Made by a program: the position numbers and the translations under genes | NCBI GenBank assembly: GCA_012910725.1 | Contig: WNEG01000078.1 | Span: 7,649-24,554 of the forward strand | Direction: 5' to 3' | Length of the DNA: 16,906 nt | Source of the DNA: Candidatus Ethanoperedens thermophilum | Lineage (GTDB): Archaea; Halobacteriota; Methanosarcinia; Methanosarcinales; EX4572-44 | Shown here: positions 1 through 7,316 of the stretch, piece after piece | Layout: every line of letters starts with the position of its first letter | Position numbering within the stretch: the first letter of the stretch is position 1 | Notes under the pieces: model-generated | The model's input: the letters and a program-made list of their open reading frames with translations, nothing else | The model's database searches: none | Told to the model about the DNA's origin: nothing

Positions 1-12
1 TAGAATAATAGC

Positions 13-35
13 ACTTGATTGCGAAGCAATCAAGT
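13..35. repeat. 10-bp palindrome with GAA loop
   Basis: The arms 13-22 and 26-35 are perfect reverse complements (ACTTGATTGC / GCAATCAAGT) around a GAA loop, and TTTT follows on the plus strand. It lies 2 nt past the stop of the PAC2 gene. The U-tract is on the wrong side to be a classical terminator for that minus-strand gene, but it could terminate a plus-strand gene arriving from the left. The same CTTGATT..AATCAAG stem recurs at 3536-3556, 3573-3593 and 14525-14546, so it is a dispersed repeat unit. Confidence 0.8.
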
Positions 36-37
36 TT

Positions 38-796
38 TTATCCTATGTATCGCAGGTCATCGTCTGATGTGACTGGTGTTACTCCCTGTTCCATTTCCTG
101 AAGTTTTGCTACTATTTTCTCTATTTCCCTTGCTCGCTCTTCGAGTGCAGCCATGTCTACATCAAGTTTGAGTGCTTTGCATAGTATTCTAAGTACTGCC
201 TGTGCACTTTTTGGGTCTACCATGTATCCAGAGGTCAGCCCCATGAGGCATATAGCATCGATGTTTTTGAATTCTGCAAGTCCCAAAAGCAGTCCCGACG
301 TGCCAACTATTCCACCAGCCGGTTCTCCATCCTTAAATTCCACACCGAGACTGGCATGCTCCTCTATCAGCTCGGTGTTGTTTACCGCACCAAGAACGGT
401 TTCTGTTTCTACGAGTTTTCCTATTCCATAGCCTCCAAGCGTATAGATGCGCTTGACGTTGTATTTTTCTGCCATGTCAAGGAAGATATTACATATTTCA
501 TAGTGTCCTTCGGTTGTTGTGCTCTGGTGGTCTCCGGCTATTATGAGCAGATCAATGTTCTTCGATTTATAAGCGTATACTTCATTTCGCACAAGTCTGA
601 CGACGCTATTTTTTTCAACTAATACTTGCGGTGGAAAACTGGGAGAGTATATTTCCATTATTTTTTCAGCGTTTAATTCTTCGATCAGGTGATCTGCGAC
701 AAGTTTCCCAACATGTCCCACACCAGGTAGTCCTTCTATGATGATCGGATCAGTCAGTTCAATTTCTTTTAGAGTTATGGTGGTGGTTTTATTCAT
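38..796 (-). CDS. PAC2-family protein (proteasome assembly chaperone-like)
   Basis: This 252-residue protein has the archaeal PAC2 fold signature: an N-terminal IIEGLPGVGHVGKL block (residues 18-31), a central LIIAGDHQS strand/turn, YTLGGYGIGK and a GLLLGLA..KNIDAICLMGLTSG segment. PAC2 proteins assist assembly of the 20S proteasome alpha ring in eukaryotes, and archaeal relatives (PbaA/PbaB type) are chaperone-like cytosolic proteins. The C-terminal ~35 residues are rich in Glu/Lys and probably helical. The gene is last in the L44e-S27e-aIF2a-Nop10 operon, 3 nt after nop10, an arrangement common in euryarchaea. The ATG at 796 is used. The family call is secure; the specific role is inferred. 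Confidence 0.88.
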   Translation of the reverse strand: MNKTTTITLKEIELTDPIIIEGLPGVGHVGKLVADHLIEELNAEKIMEIYSPSFPPQVLVEKNSVVRLVRNEVYAYKSKNIDLLIIAGDHQSTTTEGHYEICNIFLDMAEKYNVKRIYTLGGYGIGKLVETETVLGAVNNTELIEEHASLGVEFKDGEPAGGIVGTSGLLLGLAEFKNIDAICLMGLTSGYMVDPKSAQAVLRILCKALKLDVDMAALEERAREIEKIVAKLQEMEQGVTPVTSDDDLRYIG

Positions 797-799
797 TTA

Positions 800-991
800 T
801 TATATACACTCCTCTTTTTTACTGGATTGCTTTTTTATTAATCGGCGATATTTGCCGTAAGGGTCACCCGGAGAGAATCTTGCGGGTTGCGGATTTTTTG
901 TCTGGTTTCCACAAACAGGACACGTGTTTTTCAGAGTATAACGCTTACAGTTCACACATTTACGTATTTTGAATTTCATATCTATTGTCAC
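800..991 (-). CDS. nop10: H/ACA ribonucleoprotein Nop10
   Basis: This small Zn-ribbon protein of the archaeal H/ACA RNP guides rRNA pseudouridylation with Cbf5, Gar1 and L7Ae. The CVNC...CPVC ribbon is followed by the family's PARFSPGDPYGKYRR block, which contacts Cbf5. From the ATG at 991 it is 63 aa and overlaps the aIF2-alpha stop by 4 nt (ATGA type), suggesting translational coupling. An ATG at 979 would give MKFKIRKCVNC, closer to the usual Nop10 N-terminus, so the true start may be 979. Lys/Glu-rich tail of about 10 residues. Confidence 0.95.
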   Translation of the reverse strand: MTIDMKFKIRKCVNCKRYTLKNTCPVCGNQTKNPQPARFSPGDPYGKYRRLIKKQSSKKEECI

Positions 992-1770
992 TTGTTTCTA
1001 TGAAACGTTGCTGTGCCGCCTGCTTTTTGCACTGACTTTAAGATGTGTTCCGATGATTTTTTTAGCATGCTTTCTGCAATCTTATAGTCAGGTGCAATGA
1101 TATGAATGCGGTATCTTGGGGCGCCAACATAGCTTATATCTATTGTTGCATCTTCTGTTTTTACTTTTTTGCCTGCAAGTAGTGATTTTTTAATAACTTC
1201 TACACCATCGAGAGCAGAACAGGTAATATCAACAAAGCCTGAGATATCTACGGAAGGGATCTTTAGATTTTCATTGGCAAGTTTTGCCATGAAGTTTGCA
1301 ACTGTTTCATCAATTCCTTCGGTGATTAATGCACTGGTTCCGTTAGCTCGCACATCTTCAAAGGAAGCATAAACCGTATCGAAAGCGTCATACAGTGTTT
1401 TTATCAACGTCTCGTGTTGTTCTGGTGTAAGTTTTGCTAATTCTGTGACATAGTCTATCCATTTTTCAGCTTTTTGTTCGTTTTTCCATTCCCGTATCTT
1501 CTCTCGTCGCTGGTGTTCGTTCACGTCTTTAAGTGAGAGGTCAATATGGAGTTTTTCTGGAACCACGTTAAGCGCTTTACAGACGATCTTCTGGCCTTCA
1601 CGCACATGATCTCTGATGTATTTCACCCACCCGGAGGCAACCTCTGAAATGTGGATAAGTCCCTCCTTTTTACCATATTCGTCAAGCTCAACAAAAACGC
1701 CAAAATCCATTACTTTCTTGACTGTGCACACGACAAATTCGTCTACTTCAGGCCAACCTTTTCGCTCCAT
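988..1770 (-). CDS. eif2a: Translation initiation factor aIF2, alpha subunit
   Basis: The 260-aa protein has the three-part aIF2-alpha layout. An N-terminal S1/OB domain (about residues 8-84) includes VKKVMDFGVFVELDEYGKKEG and GLIHISEVASGWV. A helical domain (about 88-170) follows, and then a C-terminal alpha-beta domain that binds the gamma subunit (from about 172, ending in HILKSVQKAGG). aIF2 carries initiator Met-tRNA to the small ribosomal subunit. Full family length, ATG start at 1770. The gene sits 39 nt after rps27e and overlaps nop10 by 4 nt, the standard archaeal operon order. Confidence 0.96.
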   Translation of the reverse strand: MERKGWPEVDEFVVCTVKKVMDFGVFVELDEYGKKEGLIHISEVASGWVKYIRDHVREGQKIVCKALNVVPEKLHIDLSLKDVNEHQRREKIREWKNEQKAEKWIDYVTELAKLTPEQHETLIKTLYDAFDTVYASFEDVRANGTSALITEGIDETVANFMAKLANENLKIPSVDISGFVDITCSALDGVEVIKKSLLAGKKVKTEDATIDISYVGAPRYRIHIIAPDYKIAESMLKKSSEHILKSVQKAGGTATFHRNK

Positions 1771-1809
1771 TATATAACAAACCCTAAAAACTCGAACTCA
1801 AGATGTGCG

Positions 1810-1998
1810 TTATTCCAGCACTTCAACTATCTGTGCTTTTATATTTGCTTTTCCGCTGGTTGGTTCTGCAAGTGTTTGTCCGCAGACTATGCAGTTGACG
1901 TGTGTACTGGCACTGCCAAAAATTATCTGTTCATTTTCACAAGCAGTGCATTTTACCTTAATGAATTTGCTTTTTGGCTCTTTTATTATTTGTTTCAT
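1810..1998 (-). CDS. rps27e: 30S ribosomal protein S27e
   Basis: The 62-aa Zn-ribbon ribosomal protein carries Cys ligands at 17, 20, 36 and 39 (CTAC...CIVC). The family segments FIKVKC and GSASTHVNC are present, and the acidic C-terminus IVEVLE is typical. The length matches archaeal S27e. The ATG at 1998 lies only 4 nt after the rpl44e stop, so it is co-transcribed and probably translated by coupled re-initiation. Confidence 0.96.
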   Translation of the reverse strand: MKQIIKEPKSKFIKVKCTACENEQIIFGSASTHVNCIVCGQTLAEPTSGKANIKAQIVEVLE

Positions 1999-2002
1999 CG
2001 TA

Positions 2003-2281
2003 TCATTCCTTTAGCTCGAATTTCCCAGCTCTAAAACACGGACGAACGTGCGCTTTTTTACATGTGTTACAGCGGTATCGAAGGTTTACTTTTTTAGTGG
2101 GTTTATCGCCACCCGGAACCTTGGAGAATTTGCCACTGTTGCCGATCCCGGTCCGTCTTTTTTTCTGTCGCGTGATGTGTGTTAAGGATGAAGCTTTGGC
2201 TTTTTTCACCCGTTCTACCGTATGTATCGTATGTTTTTTGCAAGAAGGACAATATGTCCTGAAATTTTTTGGTATTTTCAT
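2003..2281 (-). CDS. rpl44e: 50S ribosomal protein L44e
   Basis: The 92-aa protein starts MKIPKNFRTYCPSCKKHT and has Zn-ribbon cysteines at 11, 14, 71 and 74. The GNSGKFSKVPGGDKPTKK loop is conserved across L44e (eukaryotic eL42). It is first in the five-gene operon. A good ribosome binding site, AAGGTG on the minus strand (2294 to 2289), sits 7 nt before the ATG. Confidence 0.97.
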   Translation of the reverse strand: MKIPKNFRTYCPSCKKHTIHTVERVKKAKASSLTHITRQKKRRTGIGNSGKFSKVPGGDKPTKKVNLRYRCNTCKKAHVRPCFRAGKFELKE

Positions 2282-2300
2282 TCTTGAACACCTTGTTAAA

Positions 2301-2336
2301 CAATTATATTGCTTTAAACGTATTTAATTTTAATAC
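2301..2336 (-). promoter_or_regulatory. Probable promoter region of the rpl44e operon
   Basis: AT-rich DNA upstream of rpl44e holds several TATA-like boxes read on the minus strand (AAAATTAAATA at 2331-2321, GTTTAAAGC and CAATATAATT at 2319-2302). The most distal box would place the start of transcription near 2300, leaving the AAGGTG site in the leader. The exact box cannot be decided by eye. Confidence 0.35.
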
Positions 2337-2500
2337 TTTCTCAACCCTTTTATGGTATTCTTGGTTATATTCTTTGCTATGACATCGGACTTTTGGGTAT
2401 TTCTATTCTGCTCTCCAACATTGAAACTTGACCACGAATGATTCAGGAAACCCATAAATAATGATTTGCCAGAGCCGTACCAGTTCTTTTCAGGATTAAG

Positions 2501-2509
2501 TTTTTATAC
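2501..2509 (+). promoter_or_regulatory. TATA-like box of the EpsI-like gene
   Basis: TTTTTATAC lies about 30 nt upstream of a GAGGA ribosome binding site (2535-2539). It predicts transcription from about 2530, just before that site. This is the main argument for starting the gene at GTG 2547 rather than at the upstream TTG at 2466, which would lie before the promoter. Confidence 0.5.
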
Positions 2510-2546
2510 ACCTAAAACCTTTCCTTTTCGCGCAGAGGAAGCTTCT

Positions 2547-3419
2547 GTGTATAAAAAAGAATATTCGACTGTGACCGGGCTATTTGTATTGACACTCATC
2601 ATTGCCATGTTACTTTCAACACCAGGCACGATACTTGCCAGACAGGCAACATTTATTGATAGCGAACTCAGCCATGCATCTGGGCACGAAGTATCTGTTA
2701 GATTGAAGATGGACATCGGCAGCACTGAATACATGGCTGCATTTCCAACACAGATAGGAGATTGGAAAAGTGGTACCGAGTATGACATGTCAAAGACGGG
2801 AGAGAGTCTCGGTGCTGACTTGATGCTTGCACGTGCTTATTCACGCCAGGGCGTATACCCGGCAACACCAATATTCTTTATGATCACTCGAAGCAGCAAC
2901 CGATCGAGTTTTCATCCACCAATCGTTTGTTATCCCGCCCTTGGCTATACGATTGAAGAGGAGGCAAGAGAGAATATCATCATATCAAACATAAGCTGGA
3001 TGGAATCCATATTTGGTACCAGTAAACAACAGGACATTAATCATTCAATTTCTGTTAAGAAGCTTGTGGTAACCAAGGAATCGGATGGTGAGGTGAGGGA
3101 ACGTCGTGTTGTGTTATATTTTTATGTGAAGGATAACCCACTTGTATCGAATATGGTTACCATGTTGCGTGTTTCAGCACTCATACCCCTTCATGGACCG
3201 ATCGGCTCGTCCGAGCGCATACTGGATGACTGCAAGGAGTTTATATCTGATACGATTCCGTACATGTTCGAATTTCCAGAAAAAAATGAGGATGTTATTG
3301 CTGTCTCTCTGGTAAAATCTGGGATTGGTGGCTGTGTTTTGATTGCAGCCCTTGTCTTGTTACCTCTTCTGATCATCATTTATCCAATGATTAGGAGACA
3401 CTATCTAAAAAACCAGTGA
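2547..3419 (+). CDS. EpsI/DUF3485-like, sortase-associated membrane protein
   Basis: From GTG 2547 the product is 290 aa. It has an N-terminal membrane anchor (about residues 9-28), a large extracytoplasmic domain, and a C-terminal hydrophobic segment ending in a basic RRHYLKNQ tail. The core contains FMITRSSNRSSFHPPIVCYP, which matches the HPPxxCY/P signature of EpsI proteins that accompany exosortases and archaeosortases. Those enzymes process C-terminally sorted surface proteins; the precise EpsI role is not settled. A TATA box at 2501 and GAGGA at 2535-2539 favour GTG 2547. An in-frame TTG at 2466 would add 27 residues that do not look like a signal sequence. No archaeosortase is in this window, so the protein is solo here. 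Confidence 0.7.
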   Translation: MYKKEYSTVTGLFVLTLIIAMLLSTPGTILARQATFIDSELSHASGHEVSVRLKMDIGSTEYMAAFPTQIGDWKSGTEYDMSKTGESLGADLMLARAYSRQGVYPATPIFFMITRSSNRSSFHPPIVCYPALGYTIEEEARENIIISNISWMESIFGTSKQQDINHSISVKKLVVTKESDGEVRERRVVLYFYVKDNPLVSNMVTMLRVSALIPLHGPIGSSERILDDCKEFISDTIPYMFEFPEKNEDVIAVSLVKSGIGGCVLIAALVLLPLLIIIYPMIRRHYLKNQ

Positions 3420-3499
3420 TTTGATAATTATCGTGGTCCTTGTTTGGCTGAGGAACCGTTATGGAACAACCCAAACAACTCTGAATCCATATAAAAAGT

Positions 3500-3527
3500 T
3501 ACAAACCACAAGACAAACCACAAGATT
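3500..3527. repeat. Two copies of an AAACCACAAGA motif
   Basis: ACAAACCACAAGA occurs twice in tandem. Its reverse complement, of the form ATCTTGTGGTTT, is found again at 10001-10012 and 14888-14899, with a variant at the right window edge (16895-16906). All copies are intergenic, so this looks like a small dispersed repeat. Confidence 0.5.
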
Positions 3528-3535
3528 ATACATAT

Positions 3536-3593
3536 CTTGATTACTTCGTAATCAAGAGTTATTTCTACTCACCTTGATTGCTGCGCAATCAAG
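3536..3593. repeat. Two CTTGATT palindromes with 3-nt loops
   Basis: The first hairpin is CTTGATTAC (3536-3544), loop TTC, GTAATCAAG (3548-3556). The second is CTTGATTGC (3573-3581), loop TGC, GCAATCAAG (3585-3593). Both have perfect 9-bp stems and belong to the same family as the palindrome at 13-35. Confidence 0.8.
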
Positions 3594-3754
3594 AGTTACT
3601 TATCTGTACAACGAAGTTGCGCTTCATTTGTTATTGTGCAATCGAAGGATTCTTGCGCAATCAAGAGTTACTTATCTGTACAACGAAGTTGCGCTTCATT
3701 TGTTATTGTGCAATCGAAGGATTCTTGCGCAATCAAGAGTTACTTATCTGTACA
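3583..3754. repeat. 72-bp perfect tandem repeat, 2.4 copies
   Basis: Copies are 3583-3654 and 3655-3726, identical over 72 bp, with a partial third copy of 28 bp at 3727-3754. Each unit contains AATCAAGAGTTACTTATCTG, a short ACAACGAAGTTG palindrome and GTGCAATCGAAGG. The period is a multiple of three, so repetitive reading frames run through it, but they have no gene-like start or composition. Related fragments continue to about 3835 (TTTGTTATTTCTGC twice, then GCACTTGATTACTTCGTAA). Confidence 0.9.
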
Positions 3755-3852
3755 TGAAGTTTTACAGTCAAGATTTGTTATTTCTGCTCACGGAGTGTGC
3801 AGTTTGTTATTTCTGCACTTGATTACTTCGTAAGATATTGTTTTGGTGGCAA

Positions 3853-4199
3853 GGTAAACTTGACTTTCAAAGAAACGCAAATTAGCCTCTAATTTTTCTT
3901 GAAAACCACTATCCATTGGACTTGTTGCCGTCTCTCAAGCTGTATGACCTAACTTTTGATATCAGCATAATGCTACACTACATATCGATTAAAGCAGATA
4001 ACTATTTATAGGAGCATGACCGGATATACTAATATGATTACATAGTCTACCGATGTTGATTTAGTAAACTAAACACATACGGGCAATTTAGGTTAAATTG
4101 TGGAAATTGACGGCAGGGGGGTTTATGTTTTGATAGGTCATACATTAATTGGGTTGACCGATGGTGTTTTTCACTACATGTTTGAAAGTCAAGGTAAAC
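3853..4199. repeat. Candidate inverted-repeat element in a long gene-free spacer
   Basis: CTTGACTTTCAAA at 3859-3871 is the exact reverse complement of 4181-4193. With the outer bases, 16 of 19 positions pair between 3853-3871 and 4181-4199. The enclosed ~310 bp contains no convincing ORF. This could be a small non-autonomous (MITE-like) element, but no target-site duplication is visible. The rest of 3840-4321 shows no gene. Confidence 0.3.
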
Positions 4200-4275
4200 G
4201 CCTGATCTGTCGGGTGTTTTATACTCCCGGATAGCAAAGTTTATACTTCCCTATACTGTACACAAAGAGAGAAAG

Positions 4276-4317
4276 AAATATTTATGCTTAAACTGTTTTA
4301 ATTATATGGTAGGGGCA
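4276..4317 (+). promoter_or_regulatory. Promoter and RBS of the PAS-STAS gene
   Basis: A TATA-like AAATATTTA (4277-4285) is followed, about 25 nt on, by a predicted start near 4308. A GGGG-type ribosome binding site (AGGGGC, 4311-4316) lies 5 nt before the ATG at 4322. Confidence 0.4.
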
Positions 4318-4321
4318 GAAA

Positions 4322-6277
4322 ATGATTAAAAAGAATAAGAGTCGTGAACCTGCAGACAACAAAAATTCGATAGAGGATAAACAAGAACCTTTTTTTGAAT
4401 TGCTGAATGGCATGGTCAGTTTTGTTAGTGTTCTTGAACCAGATGGGAGTATGATCTTTGTAAACAATACGCTCCTCGAGACTGTTGGTGCAAAGCTTGA
4501 AGATGTAAAAGGAAAGAAGTGCTATGATGCCTACTGGTGGGCATATTCTGATGAGGTAAGAGAAAAGATCAAAGCAGATGTTGCAAAATGTGTTAAAGGA
4601 GAGAAGATTAGACATGAGATCCAAGCCAGGATAGCCGATGGTTCGCTGATATGGGTAGCGTTCGACATGCATCCGGTGTATGATGATGCAGGTAATATCA
4701 GGTATCTTGTGTCAGAGGGATATGACATTACTGAGAGAAGGCAGGCACTGGCAGATATCAAACAGAAGGTTGCATATCTGGATAATATGCCTACTTACAT
4801 GGCAGTTACAGATGTGATGGGCAATCTCCAGTTTACAAGTGCGGTTACGATTAAGAAGCTTGGGCTCACGCTTGAGGAGCTCATTGGGACAAAGTTTGAC
4901 CAGATGGTGTGGTGGGAGTATTCTAAGGATGTTCAGAAGCGTATGAGAAGTGTTGTGTCCGAGGCTTCAGAAGGGAAGAGTTCTGTATTCGAAGTAGACA
5001 TCAAACGTTCCGTATTCGAAGTAGACCTCAAACTGGGAGAAGATCTTGTTCCAATCAAGTACACATGCGATCCACTGCGAAATGAAAACGGAGAGATCTA
5101 CGCACTTCTTCATACAGGAACCAGAATCGATGAGCTGAGGGCTGCTTTAGATGACGCCAGACAGAAGGTTGCATACCTGGATAATATGCCTACTTACATG
5201 GCGGTTACAGATGTGATGGGTAATCTCCAGTTCACAAGTGTGGTTACGATTAAGAAGCTTGGGCTTACGCTTGAGGAGCTCATTGGGACAAAGTTTGACC
5301 AGATGGTGTGGTGGGAGTATTCTAAGGATGTTCAGAAGCGTATGAGAAGTGTTGTGTCCGAGGCTTCAGAAGGGAAGAGTTCTGTATTCGAAGTAGACCT
5401 CAAACTGGGAGAAGAGCTTGTTCCAATCAAGTACACATGCGATCCACTGCGAAATGAAAACGGGGAAATCTATGCCCTTCTTCACACAGGAACCAGAATC
5501 GATGAGCTGAGGGCTGCTCTGAGTGACGCCAGACAGAAGGTTGCATACCTGGATAATGCACCAATTTCAATAGCGGCCGTGGATAAGGATATTAATATTC
5601 TATTTATAAATAAAATCGGGGCAAGTGTCGCCGGAACAACACCCGAAGAAGCAATCGGTAAGAAATGTTATGATGTGTTTGACACGCCAGAATGTGGAAC
5701 AGAAAAGTGTTGTATCGAACAGGTGGTTGAACATGGCAATGTTGTAACAGGAGAGACACGCCTTTGTGGTGTAAAGAAGATGGATGTACAGATAACATGT
5801 GCACCGTTTAAGGATGCCGGGGGAAACATCGCCGGAGGTGTGAAATATATCACTGATATCACTGATTTGAAACGACTGATGAAAGAGGAAAAGAAACTTA
5901 GCGATGCTATTGTAAAATTGTCCATACCCATCATACAGATATGGGATGATGTACTCATGCTACCTTTAATCGGGACGATCGATGCGATAAGAGCTGAGCA
6001 GATCCTTGAAAATCTACTTGAAGCAATAGCTTCGACCAAGGCAGAGGTGGTCATTATAGATCTTAGCGGGATTCCAACTGTGGATACCGAAGCCACCCAC
6101 CAGCTAATTAAGGCAGCAAGTGCAGCCATGATGCTTGGCAGTAAAGTAATCTTTACCGGGATAAGTCCTGATGTGGCACAGACCATGACCAGGCTCGGGA
6201 TAGACTTATCAACTCTTGAAACACGCCAGACACTGTCTGTGGGACTGCGGGAAGCAATTAACATAATAAAAAAATAA
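4322..6277 (+). CDS. Multi-PAS sensor protein with C-terminal RsbR-like STAS domain
   Basis: The 651-aa protein has no membrane segment, so it is a cytoplasmic sensor. PAS 1 spans about residues 25-140 and ends EGYDITERR. PAS 2a (148-280) and PAS 2b (281-404) are almost identical. PAS 3 (405 to about 515) contains a Cys-rich KKCYDVF..CGTEKCC segment seen in many redox- or ligand-sensing PAS domains. Residues about 530-645 form a STAS domain with DLSGIPTVDTEATHQ (candidate phospho-acceptor loop, T589) and FTGISPDVAQT, as in RsbR co-antagonists of the stressosome. In bacteria RsbR scaffolds bind RsbS and the kinase RsbT; neither is encoded here, so partners are unknown. DHS follows 23 nt later and may be co-transcribed. 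Confidence 0.85.
   Translation: MIKKNKSREPADNKNSIEDKQEPFFELLNGMVSFVSVLEPDGSMIFVNNTLLETVGAKLEDVKGKKCYDAYWWAYSDEVREKIKADVAKCVKGEKIRHEIQARIADGSLIWVAFDMHPVYDDAGNIRYLVSEGYDITERRQALADIKQKVAYLDNMPTYMAVTDVMGNLQFTSAVTIKKLGLTLEELIGTKFDQMVWWEYSKDVQKRMRSVVSEASEGKSSVFEVDIKRSVFEVDLKLGEDLVPIKYTCDPLRNENGEIYALLHTGTRIDELRAALDDARQKVAYLDNMPTYMAVTDVMGNLQFTSVVTIKKLGLTLEELIGTKFDQMVWWEYSKDVQKRMRSVVSEASEGKSSVFEVDLKLGEELVPIKYTCDPLRNENGEIYALLHTGTRIDELRAALSDARQKVAYLDNAPISIAAVDKDINILFINKIGASVAGTTPEEAIGKKCYDVFDTPECGTEKCCIEQVVEHGNVVTGETRLCGVKKMDVQITCAPFKDAGGNIAGGVKYITDITDLKRLMKEEKKLSDAIVKLSIPIIQIWDDVLMLPLIGTIDAIRAEQILENLLEAIASTKAEVVIIDLSGIPTVDTEATHQLIKAASAAMMLGSKVIFTGISPDVAQTMTRLGIDLSTLETRQTLSVGLREAINIIKK
4763..5533 (+). 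repeat. In-gene tandem duplication of a PAS-encoding unit
   Basis: Unit A (4763-5161, 399 bp) and unit B (5162-5533, 372 bp) each run from CAGAAGGTTGCAT to the next occurrence of that sequence, which also starts the third PAS unit at 5534. Apart from a 27-bp insertion in A, they differ at only a handful of positions, mostly synonymous. The duplication is therefore recent or kept uniform by gene conversion. An assembly artefact is possible but less likely, given the scattered differences. Confidence 0.92.
4982..5035 (+). repeat. 27-bp in-frame duplication (SVFEVD) inside PAS unit A
   Basis: Codons 4982-5008 (SVFEVDIKR) and 5009-5035 (SVFEVDLKL) are an imperfect tandem duplication of nine codons, present in unit A only. 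It lengthens one beta-strand/loop of that PAS copy and keeps the frame. Confidence 0.9.
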
Positions 6278-6300
6278 GATGTGTTGTGTGAGGTTATGGT

Positions 6301-7236
6301 TTGTTTGCCCCAATTAGAGCTATTGATATCGTTGAAGATATGAGTGTTGCCGATCTTGTCAGTGGTTTTTCAGGTTGTGCTTTTGGTGCTGGTCGCGTGG
6401 CTACTGCCTGTGAAATTTATCGTGAGATGCTGGAAGATGCCGATTGTCTGGTGTTTTTCGGGCTTGCTGGTGCTATGGTCCCGGCTGGTATGAGGAAAGT
6501 TATAAGCAGCGAGATTAAGGCAGGTAATATTAATGTGCTGGTGACAACTGGTGCAAATATCGTGCATGATGTGATTGAAGCTATTGGGCTGCCACATCTC
6601 AAAGGAACTGAGGTTGTTGATGATGTAAAGCTTTACAAGAGCAGGATCAATCGAATCTATGATGTGTTTTTACCAGAGAGTCATTTCTCAGGTCTTGAAG
6701 AATGGCTGCAAGGGGAAGTATTCCCAAACCTTCCGCAGACAGTATCTATTCGTGAGCTGTGCTCTGCCATAGGTGAGCGACTCAAAGATGACGATTCAAT
6801 CTTAAAATGTGCCTTTGATGCTGAAGTACCTGTATTCTGCCCTGCTGTGCAGGATTCTATCATAGGGCTTCAAGCATGGTTATACAAACAGAGTAATTCT
6901 TTTATGATTGATGCACTCGCTGATATGCAAGAGTTGATTGATCTGTGTTATGAAGCAAAGCGTGCTGGTGCTTTTTTTGTAGGCGGGGGAGTTCCAAAAA
7001 ATTTCATACTCCAATCGATGCTTTTAACACCAAAGGATTTTGATTACGCAATTCAACTGACGATGGACAGACCTGAAACTGGCGGATTAAGCGGTGCAAC
7101 GCTGGATGAAGCACGCTCATGGGGAAAAATTGGAGAGAATGCAAAGTCTGTAACAGTCTACTCGGATGCTACGATTACTCTTCCTTTAATTATGGCAGCA
7201 GCAAAAGATAAGAGCAAACGTGTCTCGACAATTTAG
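6301..7236 (+). CDS. dhs: Deoxyhypusine synthase
   Basis: The enzyme transfers the aminobutyl group of spermidine to a lysine of aIF5A, using NAD, to form deoxyhypusine. The 311-aa product carries the family blocks FFGLAGAMVPAGMR (residues 52-65), TTGANIVHDVIEA, VGGGVPKNFI and GGLSGATLDEARSWGKI; the last contains the expected catalytic lysine, K276. The start is TTG at 6301. A TGA in frame at 6289-6291 closes off earlier starts, and GAGGT at 6290-6294 sits 6 nt upstream of the TTG. The ATG at 6296 is out of frame, and the internal ATG at 6340 would lose conserved N-terminal residues. The gene stands 23 nt after the PAS-STAS gene and ends in repeat-filled spacer. Confidence 0.95.
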   Translation: MFAPIRAIDIVEDMSVADLVSGFSGCAFGAGRVATACEIYREMLEDADCLVFFGLAGAMVPAGMRKVISSEIKAGNINVLVTTGANIVHDVIEAIGLPHLKGTEVVDDVKLYKSRINRIYDVFLPESHFSGLEEWLQGEVFPNLPQTVSIRELCSAIGERLKDDDSILKCAFDAEVPVFCPAVQDSIIGLQAWLYKQSNSFMIDALADMQELIDLCYEAKRAGAFFVGGGVPKNFILQSMLLTPKDFDYAIQLTMDRPETGGLSGATLDEARSWGKIGENAKSVTVYSDATITLPLIMAAAKDKSKRVSTI

Positions 7237-7316
7237 TTCTGTACTTGCTCGGGTAAGCTGTGGTTGTTTTTGTGCAATCGTGAAATAACTTTTCGGGTCT
7301 TTGTGTACCATCGCCT

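Noticed and set aside
3574..3833. Overlapping plus-strand frames with repeated peptides
   Set aside because: They are translations of the 72-bp tandem repeat. There is no ribosome site, and composition and starts are arbitrary.
5668..6264. 198-codon minus-strand frame
   Set aside because: It is antisense to the clearly coding PAS3/STAS region and its peptide resembles no family.
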